9,046 bases of DNA from Gammaproteobacteria bacterium TMED92 (GCA_002170355.2 NHET02000116.1:5410-14455), one strand, 5' to 3'. Shown: positions 1-7,316, counted from the first letter of the stretch. The notes: generated from the sequence alone by a model not told the origin. A program made the numbers and translations.

Positions 1-167
1 GGTAATCCAGCTACAGGGGTCAGGTCTAATTGTTGCAGATCGGCACGCCGTTGCGCCAACAATGCTGCCGACGCAGCAGCTTTCGCGTCTGTTGACGCGC
101 CTGGTTTGGCGCGCCGCAGCGCAAAATAATCGCGCCTCATCAACGCGCTTCGATCAAGGCTATTCAT
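1..167 (-). CDS. 5' end of an unidentified gene, possibly an HrpA-type helicase; runs off the left edge
   Basis: Reading the minus strand from an ATG at 167-165, the frame stays open to position 1, giving 55 residues and part of a proline codon. It starts MNSLDRSALMRRDYFALRR, passes through an Ala-rich stretch with several Arg and Gln residues, and ends LTPVAGL(P). It lies 44 nt downstream of the VWA gene on the same strand, so it may be the third gene of the moxR-vwa operon. No good Shine-Dalgarno sequence precedes the ATG. The frame is also open further upstream, so the start is the most plausible choice, not a proven one. DEAH-box RNA helicases of the HrpA family begin with a basic 'LRDR..L.RRL'-like helix, an Ala/Gln-rich helix and then 'LPV' ahead of the helicase core. 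The fragment resembles that pattern, but no catalytic motif is visible and the assignment is a guess. An unrelated protein with a charged N-terminal helix would look similar. Confidence 0.55.
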   Translation of the reverse strand, partial: MNSLDRSALMRRDYFALRRAKPGASTDAKAAASAALLAQRRADLQQLDLTPVAGL

Positions 168-211
168 GGCGCCGGTATGCTTACGTCTACGGCAATAACT
201 ACCCTTGCGGT

Positions 212-1381
212 CTACTTGGAGAGTTGGCTCATGCCCTCTTCAAGACCCTTAATTGTGAGCGGATACATATTTCCGCCTACCAATTCTTGCGTCATCATCA
301 CCGAGGATGAGTATTCCCAGGTCTCTTGTGGGGTCGGATTGAGCCATATTACTTTGTCATAGATTTCGCTGAATCGACCCATCCAAGCGGCCCCAGGCTC
401 TTCGTTCCAATGTTCTACGCTACCACCGGCATGAGTAATTTCGTACGGTGCCATTGTGGCATCACCAACGAATACTACTTTGTAGTCGTGCGAGTATTTG
501 TTCAGGATCTCTAACGTGGACAGCCGCTCAGCCATGCGTCGTCGGTTGTCTTTCCACACCGACTCGTAAATAAAGTTGTGAAAGTAAAAACTTTCCAGAT
601 GCTTAAATTCCGTACGCGATGCCGAGAACAACTCCTCGCAGATCTTCACATGCGCATCCATCGAGCCGCCGATATCCAGAAACAATAGCACCTTAACGGT
701 GTTGCGGCGTTCCGGACGCATCTTAATATCAAGCATGCCGCCGTTGTGCGCTGTAGAACGGATGGTGTCATCAATATCGAGTTCTTCTTCGGCACCGGTT
801 CGAGCGAATTTGCGCAAACGCCTTAGCGCCATTTTGATATTACGGGTACCCAATTCAACAGAGTCATCCAAATTCTTGTACTGACGTTCGTCCCATACCT
901 TTTTGGCTTTTTTCTTTTTGCCTTTACCCAATCCACCCGGGCCGTCTTTACCCTGCTTGTCGGCGTTGCCCTTATCGCCGTCGTCGCCTTCTTCGCCTTC
1001 TTTTGCTTCCGCCTTTTCCGCTTCTTCCTTGGCTTTTTTGAAGGCTTCAATGAGTTTTTCGAGCCCGCCCAACGATTCTATTTGTTTCAAGTCCTCTGGA
1101 CTCAATGACTTCTCGAATTCATGCCGCAACCACTCGTCGGGAATGAGGCTCTCGAGCAGACCACTTAAGTCTTCCAAACCCTTAAAATAAGCGCTAAACG
1201 CGCGGTCAAATTTATCGTAATTCTTCTCGTCTTTGACCAACGCCGTACGGCTTAGCAGATAGAAATCGTCTACATTCGCATAAACCACTCGATGCTGCAG
1301 AGCGGCTATGAGATCCATCAACTCCCGAATCGTTACCGGCAGTTTGTATTTCCTGAGCGTTAGAAAAAAATTTATAAGCAC
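212..1381 (-). CDS. CoxE-like von Willebrand factor A (VWA) domain protein
   Basis: This 389-residue cytoplasmic protein has no signal peptide or membrane segment. Residues 1-110 are a helical N-terminal region. Residues 113-161 form a low-complexity linker that is acidic first (Glu/Asp/Gly) and then Lys-rich. A VWA domain follows, with its metal-ion-dependent adhesion site at 236-240 read as D-I-G-G-S, a DxGxS variant of the usual DxSxS. Downstream motifs GDATMAPYE, GGSVEHWNEEPGAAW and MYPLT are typical of the CoxE-like VWA family. Such proteins usually act with the adjacent MoxR ATPase in maturing or inserting cofactors into a target complex; the target here is unknown. The start is GTG at 1381, with AGAGG seven bases upstream inside the last codons of moxR. 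An in-frame TAA two codons before it rules out an earlier start. Confidence 0.92.
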   Translation of the reverse strand: MLINFFLTLRKYKLPVTIRELMDLIAALQHRVVYANVDDFYLLSRTALVKDEKNYDKFDRAFSAYFKGLEDLSGLLESLIPDEWLRHEFEKSLSPEDLKQIESLGGLEKLIEAFKKAKEEAEKAEAKEGEEGDDGDKGNADKQGKDGPGGLGKGKKKKAKKVWDERQYKNLDDSVELGTRNIKMALRRLRKFARTGAEEELDIDDTIRSTAHNGGMLDIKMRPERRNTVKVLLFLDIGGSMDAHVKICEELFSASRTEFKHLESFYFHNFIYESVWKDNRRRMAERLSTLEILNKYSHDYKVVFVGDATMAPYEITHAGGSVEHWNEEPGAAWMGRFSEIYDKVIWLNPTPQETWEYSSSVMMTQELVGGNMYPLTIKGLEEGMSQLSK

Positions 1382-1384
1382 GGT

Positions 1385-2233
1385 TTAACCTCTGCTGTCT
1401 CGACGATTCATAAACGCCAGTCTTTCCAGTAAGTGCACATCTTGCTCATTCTTGACCAACGCACCGTAAAGCGGGGGTATTGCCTTACTGGCGTCTCTGT
1501 TGGTCAGAATCTCGTCTGGAATATCGTCTGCCAATAACAATTTCAACCAGTCAATAAGCTCTGATGTTGAAGGCTTCTTTTTCAAGCCGGGCACTTTGCG
1601 TACGTCAAAGAAAATCTCCATCGCCTCTTTGACCATGTCTTGCTTAACCTCAGGGAAATGCACATCAACAATTTGTTGCATTGTTTCCCGGTCAGGGAAG
1701 TTAATGAAGTGGAAGAAACAACGCCGCAGAAAAGCGTCAGGCAATTCTTTTTCGTTATTGGAGGTGATGATTACAATAGGACGCTGCTTCGCCTTAATGG
1801 TTTGTCCTAGCTCATAGACAAAGAACTCCATGCGATCAATTTCCTGCAGCAAATCGTTAGGGAACTCGATATCTGCTTTGTCGATCTCGTCGATCAACAG
1901 CACTACCCGCTCCTCTGACTCAAAAGCCTCCCATAATTTGCCTTTTTTGATGTAGTTGCCGATGTCGTTGACCCGATCGTCACCCAACTGAGAGTCACGC
2001 AAACGTGATACTGCATCGTACTCGTACAGTCCATTGACCGCCTTGGTAGTAGACTTTATGTGCCATTCCAATAACGGCATGCCGAGCGACTTCGCTACCT
2101 CTATGGCCAGCATGGTCTTGCCGGTACCCGGCTCACCCTTAATGAGCAGGGGCCGCTCCAAACGCACCGCTGCATCTACGGCCATACTCAGTTCATCGGT
2201 AGAAATGTAGGAGTCTGTGCTATCAAAAATCAT
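1385..2233 (-). CDS. MoxR-family AAA+ ATPase
   Basis: This 282-residue ATPase carries Walker A GEPGTGKT at residues 33-40, Walker B VLLIDE at 111-116, sensor 1 in TSNNEKELPDAF around 157-168, and an arginine-finger pair in LRRC at 169-172. The segment GLYEYDAVSRLRDSQLGD at about 68-84 is characteristic of MoxR ATPases that sit next to CoxE-like VWA genes. MoxR proteins form hexameric rings and work as chaperone-like machines with a VWA partner, which fits the gene immediately downstream. The ATG at 2233 has GAGAG seven bases upstream and follows a 207-bp spacer, so it probably begins a transcription unit of its own. The stop is separated from the vwa start by three bases in the same frame. 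The MoxR subfamily and substrate cannot be determined here. All ATPase residues checked are present, so the enzyme should be active. Confidence 0.95.
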   Translation of the reverse strand: MIFDSTDSYISTDELSMAVDAAVRLERPLLIKGEPGTGKTMLAIEVAKSLGMPLLEWHIKSTTKAVNGLYEYDAVSRLRDSQLGDDRVNDIGNYIKKGKLWEAFESEERVVLLIDEIDKADIEFPNDLLQEIDRMEFFVYELGQTIKAKQRPIVIITSNNEKELPDAFLRRCFFHFINFPDRETMQQIVDVHFPEVKQDMVKEAMEIFFDVRKVPGLKKKPSTSELIDWLKLLLADDIPDEILTNRDASKAIPPLYGALVKNEQDVHLLERLAFMNRRDSRG

Positions 2234-2353
2234 TCAACGGCTCTCTTTTTAGTGAATTTGTACATTGTTGTAAGTTTTTCCCTACGAAGCAGAACTTAAT
2301 AGGCCGAATACCATGCTGGACGTTTGTGCATCGCGAGCATAAAGCCAGCTACT

Positions 2354-2389
2354 TTAATTGAGCACAACTCTTCCATGCAACAAAGACAT
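2354..2389 (-). CDS. possible 11-codon leader peptide upstream of moxR
   Basis: In the 207-bp spacer between the small membrane protein gene and moxR, the minus strand carries a perfect AGGAGG (2401-2396), a six-base gap, an ATG at 2389, then 11 codons reading MSLLHGRVVLN and a TAA. This is the strongest Shine-Dalgarno match I noticed in the window, yet it precedes only a tiny frame, about 120 nt before the moxR start. It could be a translated leader controlling moxR, or chance. The peptide has no run of a single amino acid as in classic attenuators, and I found no convincing terminator hairpin after it. The rest of the spacer shows no gene I can support. Confidence 0.15.
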   Translation of the reverse strand: MSLLHGRVVLN

Positions 2390-2440
2390 TTGCGCCCTCC
2401 TGGCTTGACGCCCACGCAGTAACCGCGCTTTGTTGATGGG

Positions 2441-2794
2441 CTAATGATCGCGACGACGCGTAAAAATCTTTTGGCCAGCAAAAACTATAACCGCCAACGC
2501 CAGCACCGCGACCAAACCCACAAGTAAACGCCGCATGCTCTCCTGCGGTGTGCCTGCAGTTTGGAATAGCGCTTCGAATAGCATGACCACAAAGGCAGGA
2601 GCGGTAGCTCCAGCAAATTTTGGCACCGGCGCAGGAATAACGAAAAACGCTAACACGACTGCCACTAAACACCAGCGCCAGACTCCACCGAACCGATTGC
2701 GTGGCGGAAAAAACCACCAAAGTGCAGTCCATAGTGTTAGCGCACCTAGGGCGGACGCCATCGCAATCACTTGCCAAGCCAACTCAGCATTCAC
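2441..2794 (-). CDS. small three-helix integral membrane protein, function unknown
   Basis: The 117-residue product is strongly hydrophobic. Probable transmembrane helices lie at residues 7-29 and 41-58 and at 89-107, with a shorter apolar segment at 63-77 that may be re-entrant or a fourth span. A Pro-rich turn VIPAPVPKF (52-60) follows the second helix, and the C-terminus is basic (FTRRRDH). The start is GTG at 2794, preceded by GGAG with eight-base spacing; ATG triplets just upstream are out of frame. It follows ycgN by 52 nt on the same strand and is probably the last gene of the dnaX-ycgN unit. I do not recognise a named family. Hydrophobicity, a good ribosome binding site and operon position support it over a longer overlapping frame on the same strand, which lacks such features. 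Confidence 0.75.
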   Translation of the reverse strand: MNAELAWQVIAMASALGALTLWTALWWFFPPRNRFGGVWRWCLVAVVLAFFVIPAPVPKFAGATAPAFVVMLFEALFQTAGTPQESMRRLLVGLVAVLALAVIVFAGQKIFTRRRDH

Positions 2795-2846
2795 CGATCT
2801 GGCTCCATTGCTAAGTCCTGCGGTAAATACGGCAACGGTTGCAACC

Positions 2847-3287
2847 TCACATTTCTACCCAGTGAACGATCATATCTTCTTCATGGCCTAGCGGGACGTC
2901 TGCTTCAGCCATCACCTTACCGCGCACAGCTATGCCCGCAGTGAACACAGTCTCTGCATCACCGCTTACCAGTGGATGCCACCAGGCAAGATCTCTGCCT
3001 TCGGCAATAGTGCGGTAGGCGCAGGACTTTGGTAACCAATGAAACTCGGCTATTTTTTCTACCGACAACTCAACACAGTCTGCCACCAGCTCGTGCCGTT
3101 GGGGATAGCGCGTGCAGCGGCACCGTTGTTGGTCCAGCAGATCACACACGATAGAGGTGTAGACCACTTCATCGGTATCTTCGTCCTGCAACTTCACCAT
3201 GCAGCAACGCGCACAGCCGTCACACAGGCTTTCCCACTCCGCCTCACTGAGCTGCTGCAAACTTTTTGCTTTCCAAAACTCCTTCAT
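2847..3287 (-). CDS. ycgN: UPF0260 family cysteine-cluster protein YcgN
   Basis: This 146-residue protein matches the YcgN/UPF0260 family, starting with a KEFWKAKSLQQLSEAEWESL helix. The hallmark cluster C22-x2-C25-x2-CC(28-29), in SLCDGCARCC, belongs to the CxxCxxCC group of putative zinc- or iron-chelating proteins. Further conserved cysteines include C48, C56, C58 and C71, and family motifs DEDTDEV, WLPKSCAYR and the W-H-P-L segment are present. The biochemical role is not established; metal binding is inferred from the cysteines. Length is close to the E. coli protein (about 150 residues). Its ATG overlaps the ycgL stop as ATGA and its own Shine-Dalgarno is weak, so translation is probably coupled to ycgL. 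It is cytoplasmic, with no signal peptide. Confidence 0.95.
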   Translation of the reverse strand: MKEFWKAKSLQQLSEAEWESLCDGCARCCMVKLQDEDTDEVVYTSIVCDLLDQQRCRCTRYPQRHELVADCVELSVEKIAEFHWLPKSCAYRTIAEGRDLAWWHPLVSGDAETVFTAGIAVRGKVMAEADVPLGHEEDMIVHWVEM

Positions 3288-3598
3288 CGCAAAATCTTTT
3301 CCGGCAGTTCTGCTTCCAGAGTAACCGCGGGCGGCGGCAACTGTAAAAAGTAACCTACGTCGACCATTGCTTGCATAACCTGCAGCACATCCACTTGAGC
3401 CAGCTTGCGCTCTGGTGTCAGGAGTAAGTCCATAACGTAAGTTGGTGTTCCAAACTGCTGTCGCAGCGGTTCTGGCAGGTCTTCAAACTCCGCAATAGCG
3501 GGAATATACAAATACGTGTCTGCCTTGCGACCACTACGAAACACAATCACTGCACACTCAACGGTGGCCTCGATGTCGCAGCTTCTCGAATCGCTCAT
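3284..3598 (-). CDS. ycgL: YcgL domain protein
   Basis: This 104-residue protein shows the YcgL pattern: a beta strand CAVIVFRSGRKADTYLYI, then a 'LPEPLRQQFG' helix, 'RKLAQVDVLQVMQAM', and the signature GYFLQLPPP near the C-terminus. The family is small, soluble and of unclear molecular function, and is usually found beside rnd and ycgN in Gammaproteobacteria, as here. The N-terminus carries about 12 residues before the conserved strand, longer than in E. coli. The start is nevertheless well supported, because the ATG at 3598 overlaps the rnd stop as ATGA and has GGAG eight bases upstream inside rnd. The stop in turn overlaps the ycgN start by four bases. Confidence 0.93.
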   Translation of the reverse strand: MSDSRSCDIEATVECAVIVFRSGRKADTYLYIPAIAEFEDLPEPLRQQFGTPTYVMDLLLTPERKLAQVDVLQVMQAMVDVGYFLQLPPPAVTLEAELPEKILR

Positions 3599-4707
3599 TC
3601 TGAAGTCTCCAAAATCTCTAAAAAAGACGTGCCAACGACATCACCGCGCCACCCATTGTAGGTCTCACTCAGCGCACCAGTGCGCATAAAGTGGCGTAAG
3701 CAAGCTTCCACATCTTTCTTTCGCGCTAGCAATTCTGGTGCCATGCCTAGTGACAACGCTGCCTCTTTCGCAACATCGCGCAACACTTTAAGACGCGCGC
3801 CTTGCGCGGGGCTCAGTGGACGATCTAGCGGTTGCAAAACCGTTTCGACAGCGCTCGCCTGGCCATGCGCTGCCAATAAATCTTGACCGTAGCGGCGCAC
3901 TACGGCGACGGGCAAATACTTGTTCAAGGTTGACTCGGTTAACTGACGCACCTGCGCAAACGCGAATAAATGCTCATCCCAAACCACCCGATTGCGTGGC
4001 CGGTCGAGTTTGCGAGCGATGCGCTCACGCCACTCACAAAGTTTTTGCAAAGTTGCTAACTGTTCCGGGTTCAGCTGCCAAGCGCGTCGCACCTGCCGGT
4101 AATACAACTGTGGCTGTGGTTCTTGATAAGCGCAGCGCTGCTGCATGTCTTCTTGAAACCAGGTCCACCGTTGCTTGTCGTGCAACGTTTGCTGCAAGTG
4201 CTGATAAATCTTTACCAGGTGCACCACATCGGCCACTGCATAAAGCAGTTGATCGTCAGATAAGGGTCGTTGCAGCCAATCCGAACGCGTTTGTTGCTTG
4301 TCTAACTGCACACCCAAATTTTGCTCAACAAGGCGAGCATAACTGAGACTGTAGTCCTCGCTTACATATGCGTTTGCCAGCTGGGTATCGAACACGTTCG
4401 CGGGGACAATCTGCAAGTGAGCAAAAATTAATTCCAAATCTTCTTGGCAAGCATGCACGACCTTTAACGTTTCAGGGTCTTGTAGATAGTCTTTTAAGGG
4501 CTGCCAATCCTCGATCACCAGCGGATCAATCAGAAAGATTGCGCTACCGGACGCGACTTGATAAAGACCTGGAATAGGATAGAACGTGTTCGTTCTTATG
4601 AATTCCGTATCCAGAGCAATGACAGTGCCCCAAGACTGTACCGCTCTCGCCATTTCGGCATCAGTGTCAATCCAATAGATTGATATGTCGTCTTCCCTGT
4701 AGGGCAT
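3595..4707 (-). CDS. rnd: Ribonuclease D (DEDDy 3'-5' exoribonuclease)
   Basis: RNase D trims 3' ends of tRNA precursors and other small RNAs. Counting from the start chosen here (370 residues), the DEDDy catalytic residues are D33 and E35 (ALDTEF), D90 (HACQEDLE), and Y156 with D160 (YAVAD). A first HRDC domain lies around residues 200-290 ([15 protein letters not shown] onwards) and a second HRDC-like region follows. Length matches the family. The frame is open upstream to 4830, but residues before the ATG at 4707 have no place in RNase D, whose exonuclease fold begins at about YWIDTDAE. The ATG at 4707 has GGAGG 11 bases upstream, leaving a 41-nt overlap with recR in another frame. The next in-frame ATG upstream (4725) has its G within that GGAGG. 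The stop overlaps ycgL as ATGA. Confidence 0.95.
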   Translation of the reverse strand: MPYREDDISIYWIDTDAEMARAVQSWGTVIALDTEFIRTNTFYPIPGLYQVASGSAIFLIDPLVIEDWQPLKDYLQDPETLKVVHACQEDLELIFAHLQIVPANVFDTQLANAYVSEDYSLSYARLVEQNLGVQLDKQQTRSDWLQRPLSDDQLLYAVADVVHLVKIYQHLQQTLHDKQRWTWFQEDMQQRCAYQEPQPQLYYRQVRRAWQLNPEQLATLQKLCEWRERIARKLDRPRNRVVWDEHLFAFAQVRQLTESTLNKYLPVAVVRRYGQDLLAAHGQASAVETVLQPLDRPLSPAQGARLKVLRDVAKEAALSLGMAPELLARKKDVEACLRHFMRTGALSETYNGWRGDVVGTSFLEILETSE

Positions 4708-5266
4708 GAGACAAAGTGCCTCCATCGGTATATTCAATTTCGCCACCCAACGGTACCCCATGGGCGATACGGCTAATCTGACTGACCTGTTCGCTAACAA
4801 CTCGGCTAATGTAGTGCGCCGTGGCCTCACCCTCCACTGTGGGATTGGTCGCCAATATCAATTCGGCTGGCTGCAGCTCTGCGATACGACGTTGTAGTCG
4901 ATCTAAGCCGAGTTCATCTGGGCCTATGCCATCAATCGGCGACAACTTGCCGTGTAACACAAAGTAGTAGCCGCGGTAGCCACCCGCCTGTTCTAACGCC
5001 AACACGTCGGCCGGCGACTCGACCACACAGAGTAGACTGCTGTCACGCCGCGGGTCGTCACACAAACGACAAACATCAGCTTCTGTGAGATTACGGCAAA
5101 TCCTACATTGCTGCACTTCCCGCATGGCGCGATCCAATATACCGCTGAGGCGCATGCCGCCGTTGCGGTCACGCTGCAACATGTGCAAGGCCATACGCTG
5201 AGCGCTTTTGGGGCCCACACCGGGCAACACCGTGAGAGCGTTCACCAAGTCATCTATCAACGCCAT
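4667..5266 (-). CDS. recR: Recombination mediator RecR
   Basis: RecR works with RecF and RecO in loading RecA onto gapped single-stranded DNA. The 199-residue protein is full length (E. coli about 201). A helix-hairpin-helix DNA-binding segment, [13 protein letters not shown], lies at 14-26. A four-cysteine zinc finger uses C54, C57, C66 and C69. A Toprim domain begins at [10 protein letters not shown] (acidic residue E83) and includes the [13 protein letters not shown] segment at 104-116. The C-terminal part contains the family motif [15 protein letters not shown]. The start ATG shares one base with the ybaB stop (TGATG). No clear Shine-Dalgarno precedes it, so translation is probably coupled to ybaB, the common arrangement in bacteria. 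The 3' end overlaps rnd by 41 nt. Confidence 0.97.
   Translation of the reverse strand: MALIDDLVNALTVLPGVGPKSAQRMALHMLQRDRNGGMRLSGILDRAMREVQQCRICRNLTEADVCRLCDDPRRDSSLLCVVESPADVLALEQAGGYRGYYFVLHGKLSPIDGIGPDELGLDRLQRRIAELQPAELILATNPTVEGEATAHYISRVVSEQVSQISRIAHGVPLGGEIEYTDGGTLSHALQGRRHINLLD
4719..4723 (-). promoter_or_regulatory. Shine-Dalgarno sequence that fixes the rnd start
   Basis: GGAGG on the minus strand lies inside recR, 11 bases before the ATG at 4707. The spacing is slightly long but the match is strong. It favours the 370-residue RNase D over the 411-residue reading from 4830, which would overlap recR by 164 nt. Confidence 0.6.
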
Positions 5267-5595
5267 CAGAAAGGCATTTTTCCGAACGGCAGATTCAGTC
5301 CGCCTAAGAGCCCCCCACCGACTTCTTGCATTTTATCTTGCTGTGCTTTTTCAACCTTGCGCACAGTGTCATTGCAAGCAGCAGCCAATAAATCTTCTAA
5401 AACCTCTTTATCTTCCGTTAGCAGGGTGGCATCCAAATCGACGTTTTTTACCTCGTAGCGACCATTCATCGTCACCTTCACCATGCCCGCACCGCTCTCG
5501 CCTTGCACTTGCAGTTGCGCTATCTCAGCTTGCGCGTCCTGCAACGAGGACTGCATTTTCTGCGCTTGCTTCATCACATCACTAAAATCTTTCAC
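5266..5595 (-). CDS. ybaB: YbaB/EbfC nucleoid-associated protein
   Basis: This 109-residue protein of the YbaB/EbfC family forms dimers that bind DNA in a tweezer-like fashion and is almost always encoded beside dnaX and recR. The N-terminal helix ([20 protein letters not shown]) and the strand region with [15 protein letters not shown] are conserved, as is the [13 protein letters not shown] helix. The tail is Gly-rich with LPFGKMPF at the end. The start is GTG at 5595 with AAAAGG seven bases upstream, and an in-frame TGA six codons further upstream leaves little alternative except an ATG at codon 8. It follows dnaX after 60 nt, the longest gap in the dnaX-ycgN run, so a weak internal promoter is possible although I could not identify one. 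Confidence 0.95.
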   Translation of the reverse strand: MKDFSDVMKQAQKMQSSLQDAQAEIAQLQVQGESGAGMVKVTMNGRYEVKNVDLDATLLTEDKEVLEDLLAAACNDTVRKVEKAQQDKMQEVGGGLLGGLNLPFGKMPF

Positions 5596-5655
5596 CGCGT
5601 TACCTTTTGATCGTCAAAACTAAATCCGGTCAATCTTATGCATTGTCGCGTTCAA

Positions 5656-7290
5656 TCAGCGTGGGCGCACAGCTTCGATTTTACCGCCAAATTCGGTCAG
5701 GAGATTTTGCACCGTCGCGTCCTCTTGCAACGTCGCTTCGGCGTTAGCTTGACGCTCCTGCGCCAAGCGATCCTTGCGCTGGCTCGGCGTTTCGCTGCCG
5801 ATTGAGGCAACGACTACCGATAAATTAACGGCTTCGCCCACTAGCTCTTGTAACGCGCGACTGAGCCCTAGGCGCTGCGAATCGTTAAGCAACGTATCGT
5901 GTTGATCGCTGAGTACTAGTTCCACATCCGGCAAGGCCACGCTACTTAACACAGAGTGCTCCGCTATCATCTTTGCCACACCGGTGATGTTGAGCTGCTC
6001 AACCCATTGATACCATTGCTCAAGCAACTCTGCATCGGCGACGAATCCATCTGCACCCGAGTCGGCTACCGTGCGCTGCTCGTGTGTCGCTGGCGGTGAA
6101 TCTGCAGACGCTTGCGGCAACTGTGGTTCCGCGTGCGGTTGCTCGCGGGCAGATTCGCTGCCAGCTGCAGCAGACACGGCATCTTCGCTCGCCTCCGCGA
6201 TTTTGCCATCGTCATTTTGAGGAGTTCGGGGTGGTACACCGCTGTCGGGCTTTGGTGCAAATGCCAACATGCGCAATAGAGTCATTTCGAAGCCGTTGCG
6301 CGGATCCGGCGCTATGTCCAAGTCGCGCAATCCAACTAGGGCAATTTGGTAATAAAGTTGCAGTTCATCCACCGCGAAAAGTGACTCAGATTCACCCAGG
6401 GCTGCCTGCACAGCCTGGGCATGCAGTTCCTCCAACAAGCCGCGAAGCACATCTGCAAAGTCACTGTTGCGTTCCGCCAGCTGCGCACTGATGTCCATGG
6501 CTTGTGCTGCCGAGCCAGCCGCTACCGCATCAAGCAAAGCGGTTACTTCGTCGCGACCAACCACACCCAACATGGCGACAACATCTTTATGAGTAAGCTT
6601 ACCCTGGCCATACGCTATGGTTTGATCTGTCAGACTGAGCGCATCGCGCATGCTGCCTTGAGCATTCTTTGCAATCACATCCAGCCCAGCAGTTTCGAAC
6701 TCAATCTGCTCTGTCACTAACACCTTGGCTAAATAATCCGCAATCATTTGTGCAGATAGGTTCTTCAACTGGAACTGGAGACACCGAGACAACACGGTTA
6801 CGGGAACTTTTTTGGGATCGGTCGTAGCTAGCAAAAACTTAACGTGCTCCGGCGGCTCCTCGAGTGTCTTGAGCAATGCATTAAAGCTCGCTATCGAGAG
6901 CATGTGCACTTCATCTATTAGATAAACTTTGTAGCGGCCACGAGACGGCATGTACTGAGCGTTCTCCAGCAGCTCTCGCGTATCGTCAACGCCAGTGCGA
7001 GAGGCTGCGTCTACCTCGATCAAATCAATGAATCGATTTTCTTTCACTTCTTGGCAGATGGAGCATTGCTCGCAAGGATTGGAGCTAACGCCTTGTTCGC
7101 AATTTAGGCTTTTCGCAAGAATTCGAGCGATGGTGGTTTTGCCTACACCGCGAGTGCCAGTAAACAAGTAGGCATGATGCAGTCGGCCACTGTCCAAGGC
7201 GTGACTCAACGCTTTGACCACATGCTCCTGGCCAACGAGTGCAGAAAAATCGCTAGGTCGTAATTTCCGCGCTAAGACTTCATAACTCAT
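5656..7290 (-). CDS. dnaX: DNA polymerase III subunit tau (clamp loader)
   Basis: DnaX is the ATPase of the clamp loader and, as tau, ties the loader to polymerase and helicase. The 544-residue product has Walker A GTRGVGKT at 45-52, zinc-binding cysteines C64, C73, C76 and C79, Walker B LIDEVH at 124-129, and the SRC motif with the arginine finger at 168-170. The clamp-loader core ends near residue 348. A Pro/Ala/Glu/Ser-rich linker covers about 349-415, and a tau-specific C-terminal domain ends in LLTEFGGKIEAVRPR. It is shorter than E. coli tau (643), mostly in the linker. No A-AAA-AAG slippery heptamer is visible at the linker, so a separate gamma product is not supported. The start ATG at 7290 has AGGA nine bases upstream. 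It is the first gene of the packed minus-strand run. Confidence 0.97.
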   Translation of the reverse strand: MSYEVLARKLRPSDFSALVGQEHVVKALSHALDSGRLHHAYLFTGTRGVGKTTIARILAKSLNCEQGVSSNPCEQCSICQEVKENRFIDLIEVDAASRTGVDDTRELLENAQYMPSRGRYKVYLIDEVHMLSIASFNALLKTLEEPPEHVKFLLATTDPKKVPVTVLSRCLQFQLKNLSAQMIADYLAKVLVTEQIEFETAGLDVIAKNAQGSMRDALSLTDQTIAYGQGKLTHKDVVAMLGVVGRDEVTALLDAVAAGSAAQAMDISAQLAERNSDFADVLRGLLEELHAQAVQAALGESESLFAVDELQLYYQIALVGLRDLDIAPDPRNGFEMTLLRMLAFAPKPDSGVPPRTPQNDDGKIAEASEDAVSAAAGSESAREQPHAEPQLPQASADSPPATHEQRTVADSGADGFVADAELLEQWYQWVEQLNITGVAKMIAEHSVLSSVALPDVELVLSDQHDTLLNDSQRLGLSRALQELVGEAVNLSVVVASIGSETPSQRKDRLAQERQANAEATLQEDATVQNLLTEFGGKIEAVRPR

Positions 7291-7316
7291 GCGCGGTATC
7301 CTACCAGCCTTTCATC

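Noticed and set aside
903..1190. Pro/Ser-rich 95-codon plus-strand frame opposite the VWA gene
   Set aside because: It is the antisense shadow of the Lys/Glu-rich linker of the VWA protein and has no independent support.
2296..2481. A 61-codon minus-strand frame containing a CLCC-type cysteine cluster
   Set aside because: It starts with TTG inside the membrane protein gene, has no good ribosome binding site, and the cysteine cluster alone does not match a family I know.
2349..2777. A 142-codon minus-strand frame overlapping the small membrane protein gene
   Set aside because: It has no coherent domain or membrane pattern and many scattered Cys/Ser/Trp residues, while the overlapping frame 2441-2794 has clean transmembrane helices and a well-spaced GGAG before its GTG.
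2837..2846. 10-bp palindrome GGTTGCAACC after ycgN
   Set aside because: It is perfect but short, has no T-tract to make it a terminator, and there is no recognised operator consensus; chance is a sufficient explanation.
3816..4346. A 176-codon plus-strand frame opposite rnd
   Set aside because: Its composition is that of an antisense shadow, and the minus strand here encodes well-conserved RNase D catalytic and HRDC segments.
4708..4830. N-terminal extension of RNase D from 4830
   Set aside because: These 41 codons lie entirely over recR in another frame, do not resemble RNase D, and a GGAGG supports the later ATG at 4707.
6808..6816. CCCAAAAAAG run in dnaX as a frameshift site
   Set aside because: It is in the conserved ATPase domain near residue 160, is not in the A-AAA-AAG frame, and slippage there would give a product far too short to be gamma.
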